In this document: positions 27,020 to 39,300 of the stretch, in pieces | How positions within the stretch are numbered: the first letter of the stretch is position 1 | How the letters are laid out: each line of letters begins with the position of its first letter | Assembly (NCBI GenBank): GCA_037783545.1 | Contig: JBBELK010001666.1 | Span: 1 to 64,000 of the forward strand | DNA length: 64,000 nucleotides | From: Henricia sp. BOLD:AAB3569 | Taxonomy: Eukaryota; Echinodermata; Asteroidea; Spinulosida; Echinasteridae | Direction: 5' to 3' | Translations under genes and position numbers: made by a program | The notes under the pieces: generated by a model | Seen by the model: only the letters and a program-made list of their open reading frames with translations | What the model was told of the DNA's origin: nothing | Database searches by the model: none

Positions 27020-27043
27020 TTTAAATGGGAGAAATTCGTAATG
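27020..27043 (-). repeat. Right terminal inverted repeat, 24 bp
   Basis: Starts TTTAAATGGGAG and ends ATTCGTAATG. It is the exact reverse complement of 23177-23200. The satellite resumes at 27044 with TTCCAACGAACTTC. Confidence 0.93.
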
Positions 27044-27526
27044 TTCCAACGAACTTCAAATTTTGCATGCTCCAAACTGTATATATTCCGCACTTGTCAT
27101 GCAAAATTGACAGATTTTCGGTGGGAAATGGTCGAGAAATTGCAGAGTTTAGGGAAAACGGAGCTCGGCTACGTGGTTACTCCCCTAACCGTGGCTGTTG
27201 GGACATTTGTACGGCCGTTGACTCACCCCAGATTGTGACGGGAATTAGGTCAAAGTGTGTCCCAAATGCCGGCAAATTTGAAAATCAAGGAATTTTCCAA
27301 CGAACTTCAAATTTTGCATGCTCCAAACTGTATATATTCCGCACTTGTCATGCAAAATTGACAGATTTTCGCTGGGAAATGGCCGAGAAATTGCAGAGTT
27401 TAGGGAAAACGGAGCTCGGCTACCTGGTTACTCCCCTAACCGTGGCTGTTGGCACACCCTGCGCTGCGCTGGTGTACATTGTACGGCCGTTGACTCATCC
27501 CAGATTGTGACGGGAATTAGGTCAAA

Positions 27527-30490
27527 GTGTGTCCCAAATGCCGGCAAATTTGGAAATCAAGGAATTTTCCAACGAACTTCAAATTTTGCATGCTCCAAAC
27601 TGTATATATTCCGCACTTGTCATGCAAAATTGACAGATTTTCGCTGGGAAATGGCCGAGAAATTTCAGAGTTTAGGGAAAACGGAGCTCGGCTACGTGGT
27701 TACTCCCCTAACCGTGGCTGTTGGCACACCCTGCGCTGCGCTGGTGTACATTTGTACGGCCGTTGACTCACCCCAGATTGTGACGGGAATTAGGTCAAAG
27801 TGTGTCCCTAATGCCGGCAAATTTGAAAATCAAGGAATTTTCCAACGAACTTCAAATTTTGCATGCTCCAAACTGTATATATTCCGCACTTGTCATGCAA
27901 AATTGACAGATTTTCGCTGGGAAATGGCCGAGAAATTGCAGAGTTTAGGGAAAACGGAGCTCGGCTACGTGGTTACTCCCCTAACCGTGGCTGTTGGCAC
28001 ACCCTGGGCTGCGCTGGTGTACATTGTACGGCCGTTGACTCATCCCAGATTGTGACGGGAATTAGGTCAAAGTGTGTCCCAAATGCCGGCAAATTTGGAA
28101 ATCAAGGAATTTTCCAACGAACTTCAAATTTTGCATGCTCCAAACTGTATATATTCCGCACTTGTCATGCAAAATTGACAGATTTTCGCTGGGAAATGGC
28201 CGAGAAATTGCAGAGTTTAGGGAAAACGGAGCTCGGCTACGTGGTTACTCCCCTAACCGTGGCTGTTGGCACACCCTGCGCTGCGCTGGTGTACATTTGT
28301 ACGGCCGTTGACTCACCCCAGATTGTGACGGGAATTAGGTCAAAGTGTGTCCCAAATGCCGGCAAATTTGAAAATCAAGGAATTTTCCAACGAACTTCAA
28401 ATTTTGCATGCTCCAAACTGTATATATTCCGCACTTGTCATGCAAAATTGACAGATTTTCGCTGGGAAATGGCCGAGAAATTGCAGAGTTTAGGGAAAAC
28501 GGAGCTCGGCTACGTGGTTACTCCCCTAACCGTGGCTGTTGGCACACCCTGGGCTGCGCTGGTGTATATTGTACGGCCGTTGACTCATCCCAGATTGTGA
28601 CGGGAATTAGGTCAAAGTGTGTCCCAAATGCCGGCAAATTTGGAAATCAAGGAATTTTCCAACGAACTTCAAATTTTGCATGCTCCAAACTGTATATATT
28701 CCGCACTTGTCATGCAAAATTGACAGATTTTCGCTGGGAAATGGCCGAGAAATTGCAGAGTTTAGGGAAAACGGAGCTCGGCTACGTGGTTACTCCCCTA
28801 ACCGTGGCTGTTGGCACACCCTGCGCTGCGCTGGTGTACATTGTACGGCCGTTGACTCATCCCAGATTGTGACGGGAATTAGGTCAAAGTGTGTCCCAAA
28901 TGCCGGCAAATTTGGAAATCAAGGAATTTTCCAACGAACTTCAAATTTTGCATGCTCCAAACTGTATATATTCCGCACTTGTCATGCAAAATGGACAGAT
29001 TTTCGCTGGGAAATGGCCGAGAAATTTCAGAGTTTAGGGAAAACGGAGCTCGGCTACGTGGTTACTCCCCTAACCGTGGCTGTTGGGACACCCTGCGCTG
29101 GGCTGGTGTACATTTGTACGGCCGTTGACTCACCCCAGATTGTGACGGGAATTAGGTCAAAGTGTGTCCCAAATGCCGGCAAATTTGGAAATCAAGGAAT
29201 TTTCCAACGAACTTCAAATTTTGCATGCTCCAAACTGTATATATTCCGCACTTGTCATGCAAAATTGACAGATTTTCGGTGGGAAATGGTCGAGAAATTG
29301 CAGAGTTTAGGGAAAACGGAGCTCGGCTACGTGGTTACTCCCCTAACCGTGGCTGTTGGGACACCCTGCGCCGCGCTGGTGTACATTTGTACGGCCGTTG
29401 ACTTACCCCAGATTGTGACGGGAATTAGGCCAAAGTGTGTCCCAAATGCCGGCAAATTTGGAAATCAAGGAATTTTCCAACCAACTTCAAATTTTGCATG
29501 CTCCAAACTGTATATATTCCGCACTTGTCATGCAAAATTGACAGATTTTCGGTGGGAAATGGCCGAGAAATTGCAGAGTTTAGGGAAAACGGAGCTCGGC
29601 TACGTGGTTACTCCCCTAACCGTGGCTGTTGGGACACCCTGCGCTGCGCTGGTGTACATTTGTACGGCCGTTGACTCACCCCAGATTGTGACGGGAATTA
29701 GGTCAAAGTGTGTCCCAAATGCCGGCATATTTGGAAATCAAGGAATTTTCCAACGAACTTCAAATTTTGCATGCTCCAAACTGTATATATTCCGCACTTG
29801 TCATGCAAAATGGACAGATTTTCGCTGGGAAATGGCCGAGAATTTTTTTCAGAGTTTAGGGAAAACGGAGCTCGGCTACGTGGTTACTCCCCTAACCGTG
29901 GCTGTTGGGACACCCTGCGCTGCGCTGGTGTACATTTGTACGGCCGTTGACTCACCCCAGATTGTGACGGGAATTAGGTCAAAGTGTGTCCCAAATGCCG
30001 GCAAATTTGGAAATCAAGGAATTTTCCAACGAACTTCAAATTTTGCATGCTCCAAACTGTATATATTCCGCACTTGTCATGCAAAATTGACAGATTTTCG
30101 GTGGGAAATGGTCGAGAAATTGCAGAGTTTAGGGAAAACGGAGCTCGGCTACGTGGTTACTCCCCTAACCGTGGCTGTTGGGACATTTGTACGGCCGTTG
30201 ACTCACCCCAGATTGTGACGGGAATTAGGTCAAAGTGTGTCCCAAATGCCGGCAAATTTGAAAATCAAGGAATTTTCCAACGAACTTCAAATTTTGCATG
30301 CTCCAAACTGTATATATTCCGCACTTGTCATGCAAAATTGACAGATTTTCGCTGGGAAATGGCCGAGAAATTGCAGAGTTTAGGGAAAACGGAGCTCGGC
30401 TACGTGGTTACTCCCCTAACCGTGGCTGTTGGCACACCCTGCGCTGCGCTGGTGTACATTGTACGGCCGTTGACTCATCCCAGATTGTGA
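27527..30490 (+). repeat. Near-identical copy of the array 1 block 12263-15226
   Basis: Variant units match one-for-one at a constant offset of 15,264 bp over about 3 kb, including the CCCTGGGCTGCG, ATGGACAG, GACTTACCCC, GAATTTTTTTCAG and 251-bp units. I noticed a few private substitutions: GTGTCCCTAATG at 27804, GTGTATATTG near 28562 and GCCGGCATATTTGG near 29722. The match shows that array 1 and array 2 share recent amplification history. Confidence 0.85.
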
Positions 30491-31596
30491 CGGGAATTAG
30501 GTCAAAGTGTGTCCCAAATGCCGGCAAATTTGGAAATCAAGGAATTTTCCAACGAACTTCAAATTTTGCATGCTCCAAACTGTATATATTCCGCACTTGT
30601 CATGCAAAATTGACAGATTTTCGCTGGGAAATGGCCGAGAAATTGCAGAGTTTAGGGAAAACGGAGCTCGGCTACGTGGTTACTCCCCTAACCGTGGCTG
30701 TTGGCACACCCTGCGCTGCGCTGGTGTACATTGTACGGCCGTTGACTCATCCCAGATTGTGACGGGAATTAGGTCAAAGTGTGTCCCAAATGCCGGCAAA
30801 TTTGGAAATCAAGGAATTTTCCAACGAACTTCAAATTTTGCATGCTCCAAACTGTATATATTCCGCACTTGTCATGCAAAATTGACAGATTTTCGCTGGG
30901 AAATGGCCGAGAAATTTCAGAGTTTAGGGAAAACGGAGCTCGGCTACGTGGTTACTCCCCTAACCGTGGCTGTTGGGACACCCTGCGCTGCGCTGGTGTA
31001 CATTTGTACGGCCGTTGACTCACCCCAGATTGTGACGGGAATTAGGTCAAAGTGTGTCCCAAATGCCGGCAAATTTGGAAATCAAGGAATTTTCCAACGA
31101 ACTTCAAATTTTGCATGCTCTAAACTGTATATATTCCGCACTTGTCATGCAAAATTGACAGATTTTCGGTGGGAAATGGTCGAGAAATTGCAGAGTTTAG
31201 GGAAAACGGAGCTCGGCTACGTGGTTACTCCCCTAACCGTGGCTGTTGGCACACCCTGCGCTGCGCTGGTGTACATTGTACGGCCGTTGACTCATCCCAG
31301 ATTGTGACGGGAATTAGGTCAAAGTGTGTCCCAAATGCCGGCAAATTTGGAAATCAAGGAATTTTCCAACGAACTTCAAATTTTGCATGCTCCAAACTGT
31401 ATATATTCCGCACTTGTCATGCAAAATTGACAGATTTTCGCTGGGAAATGGCCGAGAAATTTCAGAGTTTAGGGAAAACGGAGCTCGGCTACGTGGTTAC
31501 TCCCCTAACCGTGGCTGTTGGGACACCCTGCGCTGCGCTGGTGTACATTTGTACGGCCGTTGACTCACCCCAGATTGTGACGGGAATTAGGTCAAA

Positions 31597-33500
31597 GTGT
31601 GTCCCAAATGCCGGCAAATTTGGAAATCAAGGAATTTTCCAACGAACTTCAAATTTTGCATGCTCTAAACTGTATATATTCCGCACTTGTCATGCAAAAT
31701 TGACAGATTTTCGGTGGGAAATGGTCGAGAAATTGCAGAGTTTAGGGAAAACGGAGCTCGGCTACGTGGTTACTCCCCTAACCGTGGCTGTTGGGACACC
31801 CTGCGCCGCGCTGGTGTACATTTGTACGGCCGTTGACTTACCCCAGATTGTGACGGGAATTAGGCCAAAGTGTGTCCCAAATGCCGGCAAATTTGGAAAT
31901 CAAGGAATTTTCCAACCAACTTCAAATTTTGCATGCTCCAAACTGTATATATTCCGCACTTGTCATGCAAAATTGACAGATTTTCGGTGGAAAATGGCCG
32001 AGAAATTGCAGAGTTTAGGGAAAACGGAGCTCGGCTACGTGGTTACTCCCCTAACCGTGGCTGTTGGGACACCCTGCGCTGCGCTGGTGTACATTTGTAC
32101 GGCCGTTGACTCACCCCAGATTGTGACGGGAATTAGGTCAAAGTGTGTCCCAAATGCCGGCAAATTTGGAAATCAAGGAATTTTCCAACGAACTTCAAAT
32201 TTTGCATGCTCCAAACTGTATATATTCCGCACTTGTCATGCAAAATGGACAGATTTTCGCTGGGAAATGGCCGAGAATTTTTTTCAGAGTTTAGGGAAAA
32301 CGGAGCTCGGCTACGTGGTTACTCCCCTAACCGTGGCTGTTGGCACACCCTGCGCTGCGCTGGTGTACATTTGTACGGCCGTTGACTCACCCCAGATTGT
32401 GACGGGAATTAGGTCAAAGTGTGTCCCAAATGCCGGCAAATTTGGAAATCAAGGAATTTTCCAACGAACTTCAAATTTTGCATGCTCCAAACTGTATATA
32501 TTCCGCACTTGTCATGCAAAATTGACAGATTTTCGGTGGGAAATGGTCGAGAAATTGCAGAGTTTAGGGAAAACGGAGCTCGGCTACGTGGTTACTCCCC
32601 TAACCGTGGCTGTTGGGACACCCTGCGCCGCGCTGGTGTACATTTGTACGGCCGTTGACTTACCCCAGATTGTGACGGGAATTAGGCCAAAGTGTGTCCC
32701 AAATGCCGGCAAATTTGGAAATCAAGGAATTTTCCAACCAACTTCAAATTTTGCATGCTCCAAACTGTATATATTCCGCACTTGTCATGCAAAATTGACA
32801 GATTTTCGGTGGAAAATGGCCGAGAAATTGCAGAGTTTAGGGAAAACGGAGCTCGGCTACGTGGTTACTCCCCTAACCGTGGCTGTTGGGACACCCTGCG
32901 CTGCGCTGGTGTACATTTGTACGGCCGTTGACTCACCCCAGATTGTGACGGGAATTAGGTCAAAGTGTGTCCCAAATGCCGGCAAATTTGGAAATCAAGG
33001 AATTTTCCAACGAACTTCAAATTTTGCATGCTCCAAACTGTATATATTCCGCACTTGTCATGCAAAATGGACAGATTTTCGCTGGGAAATGGCCGAGAAT
33101 TTTTTTCAGAGTTTAGGGAAAACGGAGCTCGGCTACGTGGTTACTCCCCTAACCGTGGCTGTTGGCACACCCTGCGCTGCGCTGGTGTACATTTGTACGG
33201 CCGTTGACTCACCCCAGATTGTGACGGGAATTAGGTCAAAGTGTGTCCCAAATGCCGGCAAATTTGGAAATCAAGGAATTTTCCAACGAACTTCAAATTT
33301 TGCATGCTCCAAACTGTATATATTCCGCACTTGTCATGCAAAATTGACAGATTTTCGGTGGGAAATGGTCGAGAAATTGCAGAGTTTAGGGAAAACGGAG
33401 CTCGGCTACGTGGTTACTCCCCTAACCGTGGCTGTTGGGACACCCTGCGCCGCGCTGGTGTACATTTGTACGGCCGTTGACTCACCCCAGATTGTGACGG
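31597..33500 (+). repeat. Trimeric higher-order repeat, period 822 bp
   Basis: A three-unit block (a GGTGGGAAATGGTCGAG unit with GACTTACCCC, a GGTGGAAAATGGCC unit, and a 276-bp GAATTTTTTTCAG unit with GTTGGCACACC) occurs twice in succession. Corresponding points are 31870 and 32692, 32143 and 32965, and 32419 and 33241. 822 equals 273+273+276. Confidence 0.85.
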
Positions 33501-33509
33501 GAATTAGGC

Positions 33510-33870
33510 CAAAGTGTGTCCCAAATGCCGGCAAATTTGGAAATCAAGGAATTTTCCAACCAACTTCAAATTTTGCATGCTCCAAACTGTATATATTCCG
33601 CACTTGTCATGCAAAATTGACAGATTTTCGCTGGGAAATGACGGAGAAATTTCAGAGTTTAGGGAAAACGGAGCTCGGCTACGTGGTTATTCCCCTAGCC
33701 GTGGCTGTTGGGACACCCTGCGCCGCGCTGGTGTACATTTGTACGGCCGTTGACTCGCCCCAGATTGTGACGGGAATTAGGTCAAAGTGTGTCCCAAATG
33801 CCGGCAAATTTGGAAATCAAGAAATTTTCCAACCAACTTCAAATTTTGCATGCTCCAAACTGTATATATT
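33510..33870 (+). repeat. Subfamily B patch inside array 2
   Basis: One unit shows CAACCAACTTC, GGAAATGACGGAG, GGTTATTCCCC and GCGCCGCGCTGG, followed by ATCAAGAAATTTTCC. All are typical of array 3. Flanking units are subfamily A. This looks like gene conversion or an old exchange between the two subfamilies. Confidence 0.75.
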
Positions 33871-35160
33871 CCGCACTAGTCATGCAAAATTGACAGATTT
33901 TCGCTGGGAAATGGCCGAGAAATTTCAGAGTTTAGGGAAAACGGAGCTCGGCTACGTGGTTACTCCCCTAACCGTGGCTGTTGGGACACCCTGCGCTGCG
34001 CTGGTGTACATTTGTACGGCCGTTGACTCACCCCAGATTGTGACGGGAATTAGGTCAAAGTGTGTCCCAAATGTCGGCAAATTTGGAAATCAAGGAATTT
34101 TCCAACGAACTTCAAATTTTGCATGCTCCAAACTGTAAATATTCCGCACTTGTCATGCAAAATTGACAGATTTTCGCTGGGAGATGGCCGAGAAATTGCA
34201 GAGTTTAGGGAAAACGGAGCTCGGCTACGTGGTTACTCCCCTAACCGTGGCTGTTGGGACACCCTGCAGCGCTGCGCTGGTGTACATTTGTACGGCAGTT
34301 GACTCACCCCAGATTGTGACGGGAATTAGGTCAAAGTGTGTCCCAAATGCCGGCAAATTTGGAAATCAAGGAATTTTCCAACGAACTTCAAATTTTGCAT
34401 GCTCCAAACTGTATATATTCCGCACTTGTCATGCAAAATTGACAGATTTTCGGTGGGAAATGGCCGAGAAATTGCAGAGTTTAGGGAAAACGGAGCTCGG
34501 CTACGTGGTTACTCCCCTAACCGTGGCTGTTGGGACACCCTGCAGCGCTGCGCTGGTGTACATTTGTACGGCCGTTGACTCACCCCAGATTATGACGGGA
34601 ATTAGGTCAAAGTGTGTCCCAAATGCCGGCAAATTTGGAAATCAAGGAATTTTCCAACGAACTTCAAATTTTGCATGCTCCAAACTGTATATATTCCGCA
34701 CTTGTCATGCAAAATTGACAGATTTTCGCTGGGAAATGGCCGAGAAATTTCAGAGTTTAGGGAAAACGGAGCTCGGCTACGTGGTTACTCCCCTAACCGT
34801 GGCTGTTGGCACACCCTGCGCTGCGCTGGTGTACATTTGTACGGCCGTTGACTCACCCCAGATTGTGACGGGAATTAGGTCAAAGTGTGTCCCAAATGCC
34901 GGCAAATTTGGAAATCAAGGAATTTTCCAACCAACTTCAAATTTTGCATGCTCCAAACTGTATATATTCCGCACTTGTCATGCAAAATTGACAGATTTTC
35001 GCTGGGAAATGGCCGAGAAATTTCAGAGTTTAGGGAAAACGGAGCTCGGCTACGTGGTTACTCCCCTAACCGTGGCTGTTGGGACACCCTGCAGCGCTGC
35101 GCTGGTGTACATTTGTACGGCCGTTGACTCACCCCAGATTGTGACGGGAATTAGGTCAAA

Positions 35161-36222
35161 GTGTGTCCCAAATGCCGGCAAATTTGGAAATCAAGGAATT
35201 TTCCAACGAACTTCAAATTTTGCATGCTCCAAACTGTATATATTCCGCACTTGTCATGCAAAATTGACAGATTTTCGCTGGGAAATAGCCGAGAAATTTC
35301 AGAGTTTAGGGAAAACGGAGCTCGGCTACGTGATTACTCCCCTAACCGTGGCTGTTGGGACACCCTGCGCTGCGCTGGTGTACATTTGTACGGCCGTTGA
35401 CTCACCCCAGATTATGACGGGAATTAGGTCAAAGTGTGTCCCAAATGCCGGCAAATTTGGAAATCAAGGAATTTTTCAACGAACTTCAAATTTTGCATCC
35501 TCCAAACTGTATATATTCCGTACTTGTCATGCAAAATTGACAGATTTTCGGTGGGAAATGGCCGAGAAATTGCAGAGTTTAGGGAAAACGGAGCTCGGCT
35601 ACGTGGTTACTCCCCTAACCGTGGCTGTTGGGACACCCTGCGCTGCGCTGGTGTACATTTGTACGGCCGTTGACTCACCCCAGATTGTGACGGGAATTAG
35701 GTCAAAGTGTGTCCCAAATGCCGGCAAATTTGGAAATCAAGGAATTTTCCAACGTACTTCAAATTTTGCATGCTCCAAACTGTATATATTCCGCACTTGT
35801 CATGCAAAATTGACAGATTTTCGCTGGGAAATAGCCGAGAAATTTCAGAGTTTAGGGAAAACGGAGCTCGGCTACGTGATTACTCCCCTAACCGTGGCTG
35901 TTGGGACACCCTGCGCTGAGCTGGTGTACATTTCTACGGCCGTTGACTCACCCCAGATTATGACGGGAATTAGGTCAAAGTGTGTCCCAAATGCCGGAGA
36001 ATTTGGAAATCAAGGAATTTTCCAACGAACTTCAAATTTTGCATGCTCCAAACTGTATATATTCCGTACTTGTCATGCAAAATTGACAGATTTTCGGTGG
36101 GAAATGGCCGAGAAATTGCAGAGTTTAGGGAAAACGGAGCTCGGCTACGTGGTTACTCCCCTAACCGTGGCTGTTGGGACACCCTGCAGCGCTGCGCTGG
36201 TGTACATTTGTACGGCCGTTGA
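35161..36222 (+). repeat. Dimeric repeat, period 546 bp
   Basis: A unit with GGAAATAGCCGAG and GTGATTACTCC alternates with a unit carrying ATTCCGTACTTG and TTTTCGGTGGG. The pair occurs twice, with corresponding points at 35161 and 35707, and at 35434 and 35980. Confidence 0.8.
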
Positions 36223-36334
36223 CTCACCCCAGATTGTGACGGGAATTAGGTCAAAGTGTGTCCCAAATGCCGGCAAATTTGGAAATCAAGGAATTTTCCA
36301 ACGTACTTCAAATTTTGCATGTCGTCAATGGTGG

Positions 36335-39300
36335 TTAGAGGGATTGAAAAGTAACCAGCGTTGTCTTAAGAACATCCTGTGGATGATTAATTGTCCATAA
36401 GCTGGTGTCCTTGTCCTTACGTGGAGTTGCTTTCCACTCCACTTGTGCAAACTCTTTCTGGTGGCCATCAGGAGTCTGGCACAGAAGGAAGTAAAGTACC
36501 TGTCCAAAAAACAGGTACCCTTCATCCAATTCGTTTGCTGAAGTTCCACCTGCCGTGAAACGCCCCGCTACAATGGATGACACCACTCCCCTATTAGAGT
36601 CAATCTCACGGCAGGTGTACTTCTGACGCCTTGGATGTTCCCTCTGTGCCAGAAAAAACACCTGTCCCGATTGGCAGACAATTCCTTTTTCTTTCAGCTG
36701 GTGCTTGTCGTGGTCCGTTAACTCCCTAACTGGTCGCCTTCCCTCTAGAAAATGGCTCTTTTCATCTAATTAGTAAAACAATATAAGAAGATGTATTAAC
36801 ACAATAAAGTTTGCATACATAGAGGGCATCCATAAAGTACTCTTGATATAACGCCCAAGTAGATCCCTTTCATCAGATTGGACGATAGCAGGTTCACTAT
36901 GTTTTTAAAGATTGGACAACTCGTCTGCGAACATGTGCAAGTCCACATAGTTACAGTGCTTCTGCAGACCTCTATTGTCCGAAAGTCCGCATAGTGTATG
37001 TAATGCTCGTACACTCACACACAGTATATGTATGTCAAATGTGACCACCCCAGACACAAACTTTTTTTAGAATTCACATGAAAATCGATAGTAAGCCTGA
37101 ATAATTATTTTTTTTGGATGACAAAGATCTACTTGGGCGTTATATAAAACAAATAATGAATGGAACATTCCACCTTTGTTCACTGGATAAAAATATTGCA
37201 CTCATAAACATTCATTATTTGTATATCATGTGTGTAGTTCCTTACATTTACTTTAACACTGGCATGCATGCCAGCTCTGAACCCAGCCAGCCAGCACTTC
37301 CTCGTGCATTTGTATTCTATGGATGACTCCCTGAATGTATCCTTTTTAAAGACCCACTTTAATGCAACATTTCTGCATAAATAACAAGGAAACGTTTAGG
37401 TCCCCATCCATTGTTCTTCATTGTTTTCATGCTTGTTTCAACAAGGTAATATGCAAAGTCCCATGGACCTCTTACTAGCAGGGTTCGTATTGAGTTTTGG
37501 AGGATTGAGGAGTGTTAAGGTTAATGGAAGAGATGGTACTGAAACAAAATGAAAAAGATTTCGTACTCATACTGGAGTCGGCAGAATCTTCTGTTGCAGC
37601 AAGCACAGCCAGTGAGTTGCTCGTGCACACACTTCCCTCGGGGAGATAACCAGCCATGGCCATGAACTGGCTGAATTCGTATATCTGTTGTGTACATGTA
37701 AAATAAGAGAAGTACATGTAGATATCAAGAATATTTTCAAATGCCCAAATGTCAACCGTTCATACACCTTGGTTTCGGTTTTATTTTAATAGCGGTAACA
37801 AGTGTCGAGTACAACCAAATCAGCTAAGAGACATGTTATAGCCCTTTATGACTTTGCAGAGGATTGTGCAAGAGAGAAATCCCATGTTTAACCGATTTTT
37901 ATAAAACTGCGTTCCCAATTTTATTTGAGTAATGAAATTGAACCAGAACCAGATTTTTCCAGAGTGGGTCTCGTATTGGACACTACCGGTACTTACTCGG
38001 TATGATTCTATGGCGTTAGCTTCTGGCTGTCTCCTGTTTTGAATCCTTCCACCCAGGAACGCCATGAAACGCTCGAACCCGTACATCCATTGCGATGTAG
38101 CCGGACCGTACTTGCCAAGAGTCCCAGTTGCGTGATGTAGCAGGTGCGTGCACAATGTCTGACAATAGAAACAAATTAATTCATGAGATGTGGACTGTTT
38201 TTCCCAGAGTATCATAAGATTTTTGTTTTAAACAAACCTAGCAATCATGCAGTAACAAGGAAAATGGGAAATCCACTTCGTAAAATTGCAGAATACATGT
38301 TAACAAATATTACAACGTAAGTAACAATTTCATTACCCACCCACTCACTAATCGTCTTTGTTGTGTGTTGCCTAAAAATTAGTGTAACACATTTTCAAGT
38401 TAGTTGAACCTTAATAAAGAGATTGAAAACAAATGCGCTCATTAAACTTTAGCTGTATATTAAAGGCACAGGATTGTCAGCAATGCGCGCGCCAAATTCG
38501 TGCCACAAAATACGCAGCTCCATAACAAAGGCATTGAGCTGCGTATTTCATGGCACGAATTTGGCGCGCGCGCGCAGTGCTGACAAGCCTGTGCCTTTAA
38601 GTCTCACCTGTGTACCAAGAGGGAAGTCTCTCTCGACACGGCTCAAGACCTCATGCACATCTGCTTCCAAAGAGGAAAGGTGAGCCAAGTTGACCGTGTA
38701 CTCTGTAAGATCACACAGGACATCGCACAGCTTGAAAAAAGTGGCTTGCTGCGGGGCACCCAGAAGACCCCGAAGAACATATTTCAGTATGCCATTTGAT
38801 GCCAACTGGGAAAAAAATGTTACATAAAATAAACTATCTATAGTTAATTTTCATGCAAAAAACAAATGTTGCAACCATTATTGTCGACATCTAAGATGGA
38901 TTTTTGATAATTACATGGACAAATTCTGCCATAAAAATCAGACACATACATACATGTAGTAACAAGGTACGGTTTTCAAGAACTAACGGTAATCAACTAA
39001 ATTAGTGCCACGAAATACGCAGCTCCATTTCCCAAAGGCATGGAGCTGCGTATTTCGTGGCACGAATTTGGCACTCGCGCATTTGACGAGCCTTGCTTTT
39101 GGGGCCCGTATACACAAACCAACCTTTTTGTCGGCCAACAAGGTCCACTTCATGTTGGTCCTTGTTGGCCAACAAATGTTGGCTCGTGTAGACAGGCCTT
39201 AAGATGTCACATGTCCCGGCATTCAACGAGCTTACCTTCTTCCAGTCACTGCATTTCATGTAGGGTAATGCACTTGCAGTGAAAAGCTTCTTCGGATGCC

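Larger units (their letters stand above)
23177..27043. mobile_element. 3.9-kb element with perfect 24-bp terminal inverted repeats, inserted in the satellite
   Basis: The satellite breaks off inside one unit after AAGGAATTT and resumes with TTCCAACGAAC. Between these points lies 3,867 bp of unrelated, AT-rich DNA bounded by perfect 24-bp inverted repeats (23177-23200 and 27020-27043). The unit before the break is the 276-bp GAATTTTTTTCAG type. The interrupted unit is the 251-bp type and the next is the AAATTTGAAAATC type, which is the order found uninterrupted at 14444-15226 and 18787-19569. Compared with those empty sites the insertion adds 3,868 bp, so at most one T was duplicated. I see no 2-10 bp target duplication and no superfamily signature I can name. 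A DNA transposon, possibly carrying captured host sequence, is the best reading. Confidence 0.88.
27044..36320 (+). repeat. 273-bp satellite, array 2 (mainly subfamily A)
   Basis: About 34 units in the same orientation as array 1, in the phase expected if the 23177-27043 element were absent. The left part keeps array 1 variant order. Toward the right a local family appears with three extra bases (CCCTGCAGCGCTGCGCTGG, units of 276 bp, near 34265, 34541, 35091 and 36186). One unit near 33.6 kb carries subfamily B bases. The array ends abruptly inside a unit after TTTTGCATG at 36320. Confidence 0.97.

Noticed and set aside
39002..39202. Open frames across the foldback elements (39.0 and 43.5 kb)
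   Set aside because: They are translations of palindromic MITE arms.
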